DNA from: JBAWZR01 sp037142915
GTDB lineage: Bacteria > Patescibacteriota > Minisyncoccia > Moranbacterales > UBA1568
Assembly: GCA_037142915.1 (NCBI GenBank)
Contig: JBAWZR010000047.1
Location: 1-8,041 of the forward strand
Direction: 5' to 3'
Length of the DNA stretch: 8,041 nucleotides
The number at the start of each line of letters is the position of its first letter. Within the stretch, counting starts at the first letter, position 1. The position numbers and the translations under genes were made by a program. Shown here one piece after another: positions 1-5,032 of the stretch. The notes under the pieces are model-generated. The model saw only the letters and a list, made by a program, of their open reading frames with translations, ran no database searches and was not told where the DNA came from.

Positions 1-91
1 CGATAACGACGAGGAGAATACCCATCCACTGGAGGATGCGGTGTTGGGTGAGGGAGAGGTTTGAAATATGATTTTTCATTTTTGGAGACAC
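1..91 (-). CDS. Partial hypothetical protein (N-terminus only), possibly membrane-anchored
   Basis: Only about 30 codons are inside the window; the gene runs off the left edge. I chose the GTG at 91-89 because an AGGTGA Shine-Dalgarno-like sequence (104-99) lies 7 bases upstream of it. The in-frame ATG at 79-77 is the alternative and has no such site. From the ATG the peptide begins MKNHISNLSLTQHRILQW and continues into a hydrophobic run (MGILLVVI), which looks like the start of a transmembrane segment or signal anchor after a short polar cytoplasmic tail. A good promoter (118-145) stands just upstream, so this is likely a separate transcription unit from uvrC, which ends 64 bases before the GTG. 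Too little sequence is present to name a family. That it is a real gene rests on the promoter, the ribosome site and the open frame to the edge. Confidence 0.5.
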   Translation of the reverse strand, partial: MSPKMKNHISNLSLTQHRILQWMGILLVVI

Positions 92-98
92 AAAAACA

Positions 99-104
99 TC
101 ACCT
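99..104 (-). promoter_or_regulatory. Shine-Dalgarno-like site deciding the GTG start at 91
   Basis: Read on the minus strand this is AGGTGA, followed by 7 bases and then GTG at 91-89. It favours the GTG over the in-frame ATG four codons later, which has only CTCC/AAAA in front of it. Confidence 0.4.
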
Positions 105-117
105 GAAATATATTTTC

Positions 118-145
118 ATTATACCATGATTTGTATTCTCGTAAA
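118..145 (-). promoter_or_regulatory. Sigma-70-type promoter for the left-edge gene
   Basis: Minus-strand -10 hexamer TATAAT (123-118) is a perfect consensus and is preceded by an extended -10 TGG (126-124). A -35-like TTTACG (145-140) lies 16 bases upstream. The transcription start would fall near 111, giving a leader of about 20 bases before the GTG at 91. The -35 begins only 10 bases after the uvrC stop codon, so the 76-base gap holds little besides this promoter. Confidence 0.6.
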
Positions 146-155
146 GATGATGCCA

Positions 156-1664
156 TCAAGAGTTGGTGAGAAATTTTTTTCCACGGGTTTGTCGATGAAA
201 TCCGATGGCAAAGCGGTGCGCTTCGCTATTGGCCAGGAGGATGTCATCGTGATATTTTTCCGCCATTTTTTGATCACCCAAGATGTCTTTTGGCTGGTGA
301 TGACTATCCTTCACCACGCCTACCACAGGAATATGCAAACCAAGTTCGCTTAAAACTTTTTGCGCCACGCCAATCTGCAAATCAAACCCATCTACTACAA
401 TGAGATCAGGTAATTGCCACTCGCTATGCCGTAATCGTCGTCGCAGAAGTTGCTCCAAACTCGCCAGGTCATTCCCCGTCCCACCGCGAATATGAAACTT
501 GCGATACTCGGCCTTATTAACCGTACCGTTCTCCACCACGGTCATCACACCAACCACTTCCTGTCCCGCCAGGTGCGCCGCATCATAGGCTTCGATACGA
601 AATAGCTCAGGCGTGATTGTAGAGACGCAAGATTGTGCGTCTCTACTAAATTCCCAATTCACAATCTCTTTCTTCAATAAACTCACATCCCGGATATGCC
701 CGAGAGCAAAGAGTGTTTTCTTCAATTCGTTCGCCCGCTCGAAGGCCTGCTCACTGATAGCCATTTTCATTTCCTTGTTCAGCTGCCGCACGAGGGTCAT
801 TTTTTTCCCTTCAAAAAACAATTTGATATTTCGGATCGTCTTCGCGTATTCCTGTGAGGTGACAGCCTCAACGCACACGCCGGGACACAGGCCAATTTGA
901 TGATTGAAGCAGGGCTTTGGTTCTTGTGGAACGAGATTGCCACCCCCGCTCTTCGTGATGAGCGGGGTCGCAATGACAGTCTTTTCAAACGGGGTGCATT
1001 TATCTCGAAATGGGAAAATCCGCCGCACGATTTTCATCGCCTCCCGCAATGCCCCACCGGAGGGAAATGGCCCGAAGATATATTTATATTTTTTTGATAG
1101 TTCATTTTCATGAAAAACCATCTTGCTGTCATCCCGGGCTTGACCCGGGATCCAGGCGGAATTTGTATTCAATGCAATCGAACCTGGATCCCGGCTCGGG
1201 GGCCGGGATGACACACTACTATTCAAATCCCGCCCTCTCATCACCAACACTCGCGGGAATTTCTCGCGCGTCACCATCACATACAAAAAACTTTTATCAT
1301 CCTTCTCATCTGTATTATAAATTGGCTGATATTTTTTGATGAGGTACGATTCCAAAAGCAGAGCTTCCAACACCGAATCCGTCGACCGCACTCGCACCAC
1401 CTGCGCTCGCTCCAACATCGCCACGATCTTCGGCCCACGAGTCCGAGCGATATCCCTCGAGAAATAACTCCTCACCCGATCGCGCAACGAGGTCGCCTTG
1501 CCAATATAGAGAATGGTATTTCCCCCTCTCCTGCCTGAGGAGAGTCCGCCAGCTGGCGGAGGGGTGAGGTGGGAGGGTTTTTCATCCACAAAAAAGTACA
1601 CTCCCGGGCTATCTGGTAGCTGAGCAAAGCCTTTTTTTATAAGTGCGTCAATTGTGGTTGACAT
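156..1664 (-). CDS. uvrC: Excinuclease ABC subunit C (UvrC), short form with four in-frame repeat-derived inserts
   Basis: UvrC makes the two incisions around a lesion once UvrB has loaded. Seen in the 502 residues: a GIY-YIG nuclease domain (GVY 21-23, YIGKATSLRDR 53-63, catalytic-type Glu105 in LLLESYLIKKY); the YIFGPFPSGGALREA block at 195-209; four cysteines C223, C252, C260 and C264, where the C-X7-C-X3-C part matches the known Fe-S site of E. coli UvrC; a UvrB-interacting UVR helix pair at about 285-325; and an RNase H-like nuclease with Asp361 (IEAYDAAHLAG), Asp425 (LIVVDG) and His483 or His490 (EAHRFAIGFHR). It stops there, lacking the C-terminal HhH domain of the usual protein of about 600 residues, as many CPR versions do. 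The usual DGGKGQ is DGFDLQ here. Four hairpin repeats are translated in frame (residues about 30-47, 151-180, 228-247 and 336-354). No Shine-Dalgarno precedes the ATG. The frame is intact, so I call it functional, not a pseudogene. Confidence 0.97.
   Translation of the reverse strand: MSTTIDALIKKGFAQLPDSPGVYFFVDEKPSHLTPPPAGGLSSGRRGGNTILYIGKATSLRDRVRSYFSRDIARTRGPKIVAMLERAQVVRVRSTDSVLEALLLESYLIKKYQPIYNTDEKDDKSFLYVMVTREKFPRVLVMRGRDLNSSVSSRPPSRDPGSIALNTNSAWIPGQARDDSKMVFHENELSKKYKYIFGPFPSGGALREAMKIVRRIFPFRDKCTPFEKTVIATPLITKSGGGNLVPQEPKPCFNHQIGLCPGVCVEAVTSQEYAKTIRNIKLFFEGKKMTLVRQLNKEMKMAISEQAFERANELKKTLFALGHIRDVSLLKKEIVNWEFSRDAQSCVSTITPELFRIEAYDAAHLAGQEVVGVMTVVENGTVNKAEYRKFHIRGGTGNDLASLEQLLRRRLRHSEWQLPDLIVVDGFDLQIGVAQKVLSELGLHIPVVGVVKDSHHQPKDILGDQKMAEKYHDDILLANSEAHRFAIGFHRQTRGKKFLTNS
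619..646. repeat. Palindromic repeat inside uvrC (insert 4)
   Basis: An 11-bp perfect inverted repeat, GTAGAGACGCA (619-629) against TGCGTCTCTAC (636-646), with a 6-base loop. In the uvrC frame it encodes part of residues 336-354 (WEFSRDAQSCVSTI), a stretch absent from ordinary UvrC, where the UVR helices connect directly to the 'RIEAYD' strand of the nuclease domain. GTAGAGACGC...GCGTCTCTAC palindromes are, from general knowledge, common dispersed repeats in some bacterial genomes. Membership of such a family here is inferred from the motif only. Confidence 0.75.
931..978. repeat. Hairpin repeat of the 'GTCATTGCGA...GGCAATCTC' type inside uvrC (insert 3)
   Basis: Nested arms: CCCCGCTC (944-951) pairs with GAGCGGGG (960-967), and ATTGC (936-940) pairs with GCAAT (970-974), with small bulges between. 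On the minus strand it begins GTCATTGCGACC and ends GGCAATCTC. From general knowledge this resembles a widespread dispersed element whose translation often looks like 'CHCEERS...'. It is read here as VIATPLITKSGGGNLVP, residues about 230-246, between Cys223 and Cys252 of the putative Fe-S site. Confidence 0.7.
1127..1213. repeat. 87-bp nested hairpin repeat ('PGS...WIPGQARDD' type) inside uvrC (insert 2)
   Basis: Outer arms TGTCATCCCGG (1127-1137) and CCGGGATGACA (1203-1213) are perfect 11-bp complements. Inner arms CCGGGATCCAGG (1145-1156) and CCTGGATCCCGG (1183-1194) are perfect 12-bp complements. At 87 bases the element keeps the reading frame. In the uvrC frame it encodes residues 151-180, including SRDPGSIALN and WIPGQARDD, a signature I recognise from dispersed palindromic elements in Proteobacteria and others. 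It lies between the 'RVLVMRGRDL' strand and the 'YKYIFGPF' block, where normal UvrC has a short loop. Confidence 0.85.
1521..1578. repeat. GC-rich palindromic repeat inside uvrC (insert 1)
   Basis: The core TCCGCCAGCTGGCGGA (1545-1560) is a perfect 16-bp palindrome. It is flanked by C/T-rich (CCCTCTCCTGCC) and G-rich (GGGGTGAGGTGGGAGGG) arms that can pair imperfectly. The uvrC frame reads it as residues about 30-47 (SHLTPPPAGGLSSGRRG), placed between GVYFFVDEK and GNTILYIGK. This puts Tyr23 and Tyr53 of the GIY-YIG module 30 residues apart, where the family normally has roughly a dozen. Confidence 0.75.
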
Positions 1665-1686
1665 ACGATAGGTTATATGCTACAAT
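1658..1686 (+). promoter_or_regulatory. Near-consensus sigma-70 promoter for the two-gene hypothetical operon
   Basis: Perfect -35 TTGACA (1658-1663), a 17-base spacer, and -10 TACAAT (1681-1686) with an extended -10 TGC at 1678-1680. Transcription should begin near 1693, giving a leader of about 50 bases before the ATG at 1746. The -35 overlaps the divergent uvrC start codon (1664-1662), so polymerase bound here would cover the 5' end of uvrC. A TTGAAATCAA dyad (1686-1695) sits at the predicted start site. Confidence 0.8.
1672..1677 (-). promoter_or_regulatory. Possible -10 element for uvrC
   Basis: The minus-strand TATAAC lies 7 bases before the uvrC ATG, with no convincing -35 at 15-18 bases upstream. 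If used, the transcript would begin at or next to the ATG and be leaderless, which fits the missing Shine-Dalgarno. Weak evidence. Confidence 0.25.
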
Positions 1687-1733
1687 TGAAATCAAGTATC
1701 TTAACAAACTTTTTTAACCAATACTATTGCCTC

Positions 1734-1742
1734 AAAGGAGGT
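1734..1742 (+). promoter_or_regulatory. Full-consensus Shine-Dalgarno for the 58-aa gene
   Basis: AAAGGAGGT complements the 16S anti-Shine-Dalgarno over nine bases and stands at the right distance before ATG 1746. It decides that start over the in-frame ATG at 1677, which lies upstream of the predicted transcription start (about 1693). Confidence 0.85.
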
Positions 1743-1745
1743 CTC

Positions 1746-1922
1746 ATGTCTCTTAATACTAACGCCGAACGAGCTTTTCGGGAAGAAATAGAAAAAGTAA
1801 ATGACAGTTTACTTCGAAAAAGTCTTTTACGTCTGTATGAAACAGTCGTGAGAGCTCCCGAAAGAAGACACAAAAATTTCAAAACCCACATCGAATTGTC
1901 TCAGTCTCAGGAGGAGCCGTGA
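1746..1922 (+). CDS. Hypothetical 58-residue charged helical protein
   Basis: I do not recognise this protein. The start is fixed by the strong AAAGGAGGT site. The sequence begins MSLNTNAERAFREEIEKV and is rich in Glu, Arg and Lys with near-balanced charge. The first 35 or so residues look like one or two amphipathic helices (FREEIEKV...LLRKSLLRLYETVV), followed by a basic stretch (APERRHKNFK) and an acidic tail ending EEP. There is no signal peptide, membrane segment, Cys/His cluster or recognisable helix-turn-helix. Its stop TGA (1920-1922) overlaps the GTG start of the next gene (1919), so the two are coupled in one operon driven by the strong promoter at 1658-1686. Base composition is visibly more AT-rich than the flanking repair genes. 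A small regulatory or binding protein is possible, but nothing shows its role. Confidence 0.75.
   Translation: MSLNTNAERAFREEIEKVNDSLLRKSLLRLYETVVRAPERRHKNFKTHIELSQSQEEP
1909..1916 (+). promoter_or_regulatory. Shine-Dalgarno for the 115-aa gene inside the 58-aa gene
   Basis: AGGAGGAG in the last codons of the upstream gene stands a few bases before GTG 1919. Together with the GTGA start/stop overlap it supports the GTG start and translational coupling. Confidence 0.75.
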
Positions 1923-2266
1923 GCGCTCTAGCTCTGGTCGATACCTCACTGGAAAGATTCGATCAAGAAGAAATAGATTCAGAAAAAATCGCTGCAGAAC
2001 AAAGAATACTGGCGCGAGGGAAGAAAATCTTAGAAATAGAAGAAATCTTGAAAATACAATTTGAACAAGATCAGCTATCATTTCTTACTGATGAGACAAA
2101 TGAACATCCATTAGAAAAAAGTAACGAAAAGTTTCTCATTCTTCAAAAAACTTTTAATGCTATACCGCCCTTTCCAAAAGAATCCCTCGACGCGTGGATA
2201 GACCGCTGTCAAAAAATACAAGACAGTCAAAAAAAAGAAGGGTCTGCCTCTCTCACATCCCATTAA
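1919..2266 (+). CDS. Hypothetical 115-residue acidic, coiled-coil-like protein
   Basis: Not recognised. It starts at GTG 1919, overlapping the preceding stop by three bases and backed by an AGGAGGAG ribosome site. Seen in the protein: a polar N-terminal half (residues about 12-55) dense in Glu, Lys, Ile and Leu (FDQEEIDSEKIAAEQRIL, KKILEIEEILKIQFEQ) that should form long amphipathic or coiled-coil helices; a middle segment (HPLEKSNEKFLILQKTFNAI); a proline break (PPFPKES); and a final helix (LDAWIDRCQKIQDSQKK). It is acidic overall, with no membrane segment, metal motif or nuclease motif. It ends directly at a hairpin terminator. The local composition is strongly AT-rich (about 28% GC at 2041-2100), unlike uvrA next door. 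The layout of two short coupled genes recalls toxin-antitoxin pairs, but no toxin motif is visible. Confidence 0.75.
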   Translation: MSALALVDTSLERFDQEEIDSEKIAAEQRILARGKKILEIEEILKIQFEQDQLSFLTDETNEHPLEKSNEKFLILQKTFNAIPPFPKESLDAWIDRCQKIQDSQKKEGSASLTSH

Positions 2267-2297
2267 GCCACACTAGAAAATCAGTGTGGCTTTTTTT
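2266..2297 (+). terminator. Rho-independent terminator of the hypothetical operon, shared with the uvrA 3' end
   Basis: AGCCACACT (2266-2274) pairs perfectly with AGTGTGGCT (2283-2291) around an 8-base loop and is followed by seven T (2291-2297). The stop of the 115-aa gene touches the stem. The uvrA stop codon (2298-2296) lies in the T run, so uvrA transcripts also cross this hairpin, though on that strand no U run follows it. Confidence 0.9.
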
Positions 2298-4917
2298 ATT
2301 TCCCCAAAACCTTTTTCAAGTATTGCCCCGTGTAGGAGTGCTTATTGTTCGCCACCGTTTCCGGTGTGCCCTGCGCGACGATACGACCGCCACCAGCACC
2401 GCCCTCGGGTCCAATATCGATGAGCCAGTCCGCGCTTTTGATCATATCCATATTGTGCTCGATGAGGAGCACGGTATTCCCCTTACGCACCAATTGTTCG
2501 AGAATTTCCAATAACTTTTTCACATCCTCATAATGCAGACCGATCGTCGGCTCGTCGAGAAGATACATGGTACGAGCGAGGTGCGGACGATATAACTCTG
2601 ACGAAATCTTGATCCGCTGTGCTTCACCGCCCGACAACGTCGTCGCACTCTGACCCAAAGTAAGATAACCGAGACCCACTTCGTTGAGGGTCTTCAGTCG
2701 ATCGGCGATGGCCGGCATATCGGCGAAGAACGCATACGCTTCCTCAGCGGTCATCTGTAGTATCTGATAAATATTCTTGTGCTTGTAGAGTATCTCGAGC
2801 GTCTCCTTGGTGAACCGTCGCCCCTCACACACATCGCACGGCACATACACCGTTGGGAGGAAGTGCATCTCTACTGCCACCTCGCCATTGCCCTGGCAGG
2901 ATTCACACCGTCCACCGCCCCGCTCTGAGGAAACATTGAACGAGAATCGACCCGGCTTCCACCCGCGCACGCGTGCCTCGGAAGTCGCCGCGAACAATTC
3001 CCGGATATGCGTCCACATCCCGGTGTAAGTGGCTGGATTGGATCGTGGTGTGCGACCGATAGCACTCTGATCGATGAGTACCACGCGCGACAGATATTCC
3101 GTGCCGGTAAATGTTTTACAATTGAATACTTTGGGATTACGGTACCGTCGATCGAAACGCCCTTGTAAGTTTTTGTGCACGATCTCATAGAGGAACGACG
3201 ATTTACCCGAACCCGATACACCGGTGATAGCGATCATTCGACCCAATGGAATATCCACATCCAAGTTATTGATGTTAAATACTTTCGCCCCACGAATCCG
3301 TAACGTGCCCTTGTCTTTATCGCGCCGCTTGGAGGGAACTTCGACGCGCTCCTCGCCACGCAGATACGCCAAAGTCAACGACTTCGAAATATTTTTCTTA
3401 GCCATCAGGAGTGGCTCGAGATAATCCGCCACCACGATATGTCCACCATGCACACCCGCTCCCGGACCAATATCCACAAGATAGTCCGAGGCGAAGATCG
3501 TGTCCTCATCATGCTCGACCACGATAATCGTATTACCGAGATCACGCAGATGCTTGAGCGTTTCGATGAGGCGTTCATTATCCCGCTGGTGCAAGCCGAC
3601 TGTCGGCTCGTCTAACACATACAACGCCCCCACCAGTTGCGAGCCGAGTTGTGATGCCAACCGGATGCGTTGTGCCTCACCACCCGACAACGTATTCGCA
3701 CGTCGATCAAGCGACAGATATTCCAAACCGACATTCAAAAGAAACTGCAATCGACTACCAACCTCGCGCAACACGACCGCCACGATCGTTTTTTCACGCT
3801 CGGTCAGCTCAACCGTATCAAGAAAGGTCGATGCTTCGGCCACCGTCACACTTGTATAATCAACAATATTTTTCCCGCCCACATAAATATGCAGAGCCTC
3901 CTCGCGCAAACGTGAACCATGACACACCGGACAAACTTCATCACTGAAGAGATATTTCGTCCCGAGACCATTGCACGCTTCGCAAGCACCATAGGGGGAG
4001 TTAAAACTGAACAAGCGTGGCTCCACCTCCGGGTATGAAAACCCGTCATATGGACAGGAAAATTTGGATGACAACACCCGTTCGGTATCACCGATAACGA
4101 TTGCTACCAACCCTTCCGTCTCTGCCAGCGCCCGCTCTACCGCCTCGGTCAATCGCTCCCTGGCATCATTGGGAAATACACCAAAAAAATCCGCCACGGA
4201 CAATTCGTCCACCAATAAATCAATGGAGTGCTTTTTATTTTTAGCCAGCAAAATCTGATCACGCAACGAATGTGGCGCTCCGTCTATTCGCGCCGAAACA
4301 AATCCCTTCGCCAAAGCATCATACAAAAGTTGATAGTATTCTCCCTTCCGCCCGCGGACTATCGGCGCATAGATTTTGATAGTGGTAGGAATGTTCGTTT
4401 TTTTCGCACGTTTTTTGGGTGCCAGTTTTTTCTTTGTACCAGAAATAACCTCCTTCTTAGTTAATTGGAGTTGTTGTGCTTTCTTCAGCTCTTCGTAAAT
4501 AAATCCTAGCATCTCCTCCACTGAGAGCTTGCGAATTTCCCGATCGCAGATGAGACAGTGCGGTTTGCCGATACGCGCGTAGAGCACCCGCAAGTAGTCA
4601 TAGATTTCCGTCACGGTCGCCACGGTCGAACGCGGATTGGACGAACGAGATTTTTGATCGATCGAAATAGCCGGAGACAACCCCACGATTTCATCCACAT
4701 CCGGCTTCTGGAATTGGTGGAGAAACTGTCGCGCATAGGTTGAGAGTGACTCCACATACCGCCGCTGACCCTCCGCGAAGATAGTATCAAACGCCAAAGA
4801 AGACTTGCCCGATCCGGACAAACCGGTGAACACCACCATCTTGTTGCGCGGCATCGCCACGGTGATGTTTTTGAGATTATGAGTTCTCGCTCCCTTGACG
4901 ATGATTTGATCTTCCAT
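2296..4917 (-). CDS. uvrA: Excinuclease ABC subunit A (UvrA), compact form
   Basis: UvrA is the damage-sensing dimeric ABC ATPase of nucleotide excision repair. Numbering from ATG 4917 (873 residues): Walker A1 GLSGSGKS 32-39; ABC signature 1 LSGGEAQRI 410-418; Walker B1 LYVLDEP 432-438; Walker A2 GVSGSGKS 566-573; C-terminal zinc finger C671, C674, C694, C697; signature 2 LSGGEAQRI 761-769; Walker B2 MYLLDEP 784-790. I chose 4917 because the conserved N-terminus (IIVKGARTHNLKNI) starts there and a promoter sits upstream. The longer frame to 4983 would run through that promoter. It is shorter than the usual 940 or so residues: only about 10 residues separate GACEACNGLG (310-319) from CPVCHGSR (329-336), where most UvrA have roughly 100. 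In the first zinc motif the expected C-P-x-C is C288-P-Y-D291. A Lys-rich insert (about 153-179) precedes the APIVRGRKG block. Only weak ribosome-site similarity precedes the ATG. Confidence 0.98.
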   Translation of the reverse strand: MEDQIIVKGARTHNLKNITVAMPRNKMVVFTGLSGSGKSSLAFDTIFAEGQRRYVESLSTYARQFLHQFQKPDVDEIVGLSPAISIDQKSRSSNPRSTVATVTEIYDYLRVLYARIGKPHCLICDREIRKLSVEEMLGFIYEELKKAQQLQLTKKEVISGTKKKLAPKKRAKKTNIPTTIKIYAPIVRGRKGEYYQLLYDALAKGFVSARIDGAPHSLRDQILLAKNKKHSIDLLVDELSVADFFGVFPNDARERLTEAVERALAETEGLVAIVIGDTERVLSSKFSCPYDGFSYPEVEPRLFSFNSPYGACEACNGLGTKYLFSDEVCPVCHGSRLREEALHIYVGGKNIVDYTSVTVAEASTFLDTVELTEREKTIVAVVLREVGSRLQFLLNVGLEYLSLDRRANTLSGGEAQRIRLASQLGSQLVGALYVLDEPTVGLHQRDNERLIETLKHLRDLGNTIIVVEHDEDTIFASDYLVDIGPGAGVHGGHIVVADYLEPLLMAKKNISKSLTLAYLRGEERVEVPSKRRDKDKGTLRIRGAKVFNINNLDVDIPLGRMIAITGVSGSGKSSFLYEIVHKNLQGRFDRRYRNPKVFNCKTFTGTEYLSRVVLIDQSAIGRTPRSNPATYTGMWTHIRELFAATSEARVRGWKPGRFSFNVSSERGGGRCESCQGNGEVAVEMHFLPTVYVPCDVCEGRRFTKETLEILYKHKNIYQILQMTAEEAYAFFADMPAIADRLKTLNEVGLGYLTLGQSATTLSGGEAQRIKISSELYRPHLARTMYLLDEPTIGLHYEDVKKLLEILEQLVRKGNTVLLIEHNMDMIKSADWLIDIGPEGGAGGGRIVAQGTPETVANNKHSYTGQYLKKVLGK

Positions 4918-4933
4918 ATATGTGAACTTTTTG

Positions 4934-4950
4934 AGACTTCTTGCAAGTCT
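4934..4950. promoter_or_regulatory. Dyad overlapping the uvrA -10, possible operator
   Basis: AGACTT (4934-4939) and AAGTCT (4945-4950) are perfect inverted arms around CTTGC, and the core also holds the palindrome CTTGCAAG (4940-4947). It covers most of the -10 hexamer (4951-4946) and the predicted start of transcription, the usual place for a repressor site. It does not match the E. coli (CTGT-N8-ACAG) or Bacillus (GAAC-N4-GTTC) LexA boxes. It could instead be a small leader hairpin. Confidence 0.35.
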
Positions 4951-4974
4951 AGCAGATTTCCTATAAAGATTCAA
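4946..4974 (-). promoter_or_regulatory. Sigma-70-type promoter of uvrA
   Basis: Minus-strand -35 TTGAAT (4974-4969), a 17-base spacer, and -10 TAGACT (4951-4946) preceded by TGC. Transcription would start near 4939 and give a leader of about 22 bases to ATG 4917. Its position supports that start over the upstream in-frame ATG at 4983, which would lie before the promoter. Confidence 0.6.
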
Positions 4975-4980
4975 GGATAA

Positions 4981-5027
4981 CAAAACAAAAGACCGTCGCT
5001 TCTGTAACTTACGTTAAAACGCGCGGC
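4981..5027 (-). terminator. Structured terminator after uvrB, possibly bidirectional
   Basis: On the minus strand GCCGCGC (5027-5021) can pair with GCGACGGT (4999-4992) with one bulged A and a G-U pair. A small inner hairpin, TAAC-GTAA-GTTA, sits in the loop, and TTTTGTTTTG (4990-4981) follows. On the plus strand the same hairpin is followed by seven T (5028-5034). The stem is imperfect, so confidence is moderate. It would separate the zwf-uvrB transcript from the uvrA promoter. Confidence 0.5.
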
Positions 5028-5032
5028 TTTTT

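Noticed and set aside
1010..1339. Plus-strand open frame of 109 codons with a HPGLDPGS-like stretch
   Set aside because: It is the antisense reading of uvrC through the palindromic repeat. The frame has no ribosome site, and the uvrC frame carries the conserved domains.
619..1578. The four repeats as a CRISPR array or a single repeat family
   Set aside because: They differ in sequence and length, are irregularly spaced and lie within conserved coding sequence. There is no repeat-spacer pattern.
156..1664. uvrC as a pseudogene because of the odd peptides inside it
   Set aside because: The frame is open from start to stop and all conserved blocks on both sides of each insert are in the same frame, including the key Tyr, Glu, Cys, Asp and His residues.
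1665..1745. LexA/SOS box between uvrC and the hypothetical operon
   Set aside because: Neither CTGT-N8-ACAG nor GAAC-N4-GTTC is present. The TTGAAATCAA dyad at 1686-1695 is too short and AT-rich to claim as an operator.
1746..2266. Two-gene operon as a toxin-antitoxin system
   Set aside because: Size and overlap fit, but neither protein shows a recognisable toxin fold, RNase motif or DNA-binding antitoxin motif, so I keep both as hypothetical.
4918..4983. Longer uvrA start giving 22 extra residues
   Set aside because: The extension contains the likely promoter, has no family similarity, and would start in the T-rich tail of the uvrB terminator.
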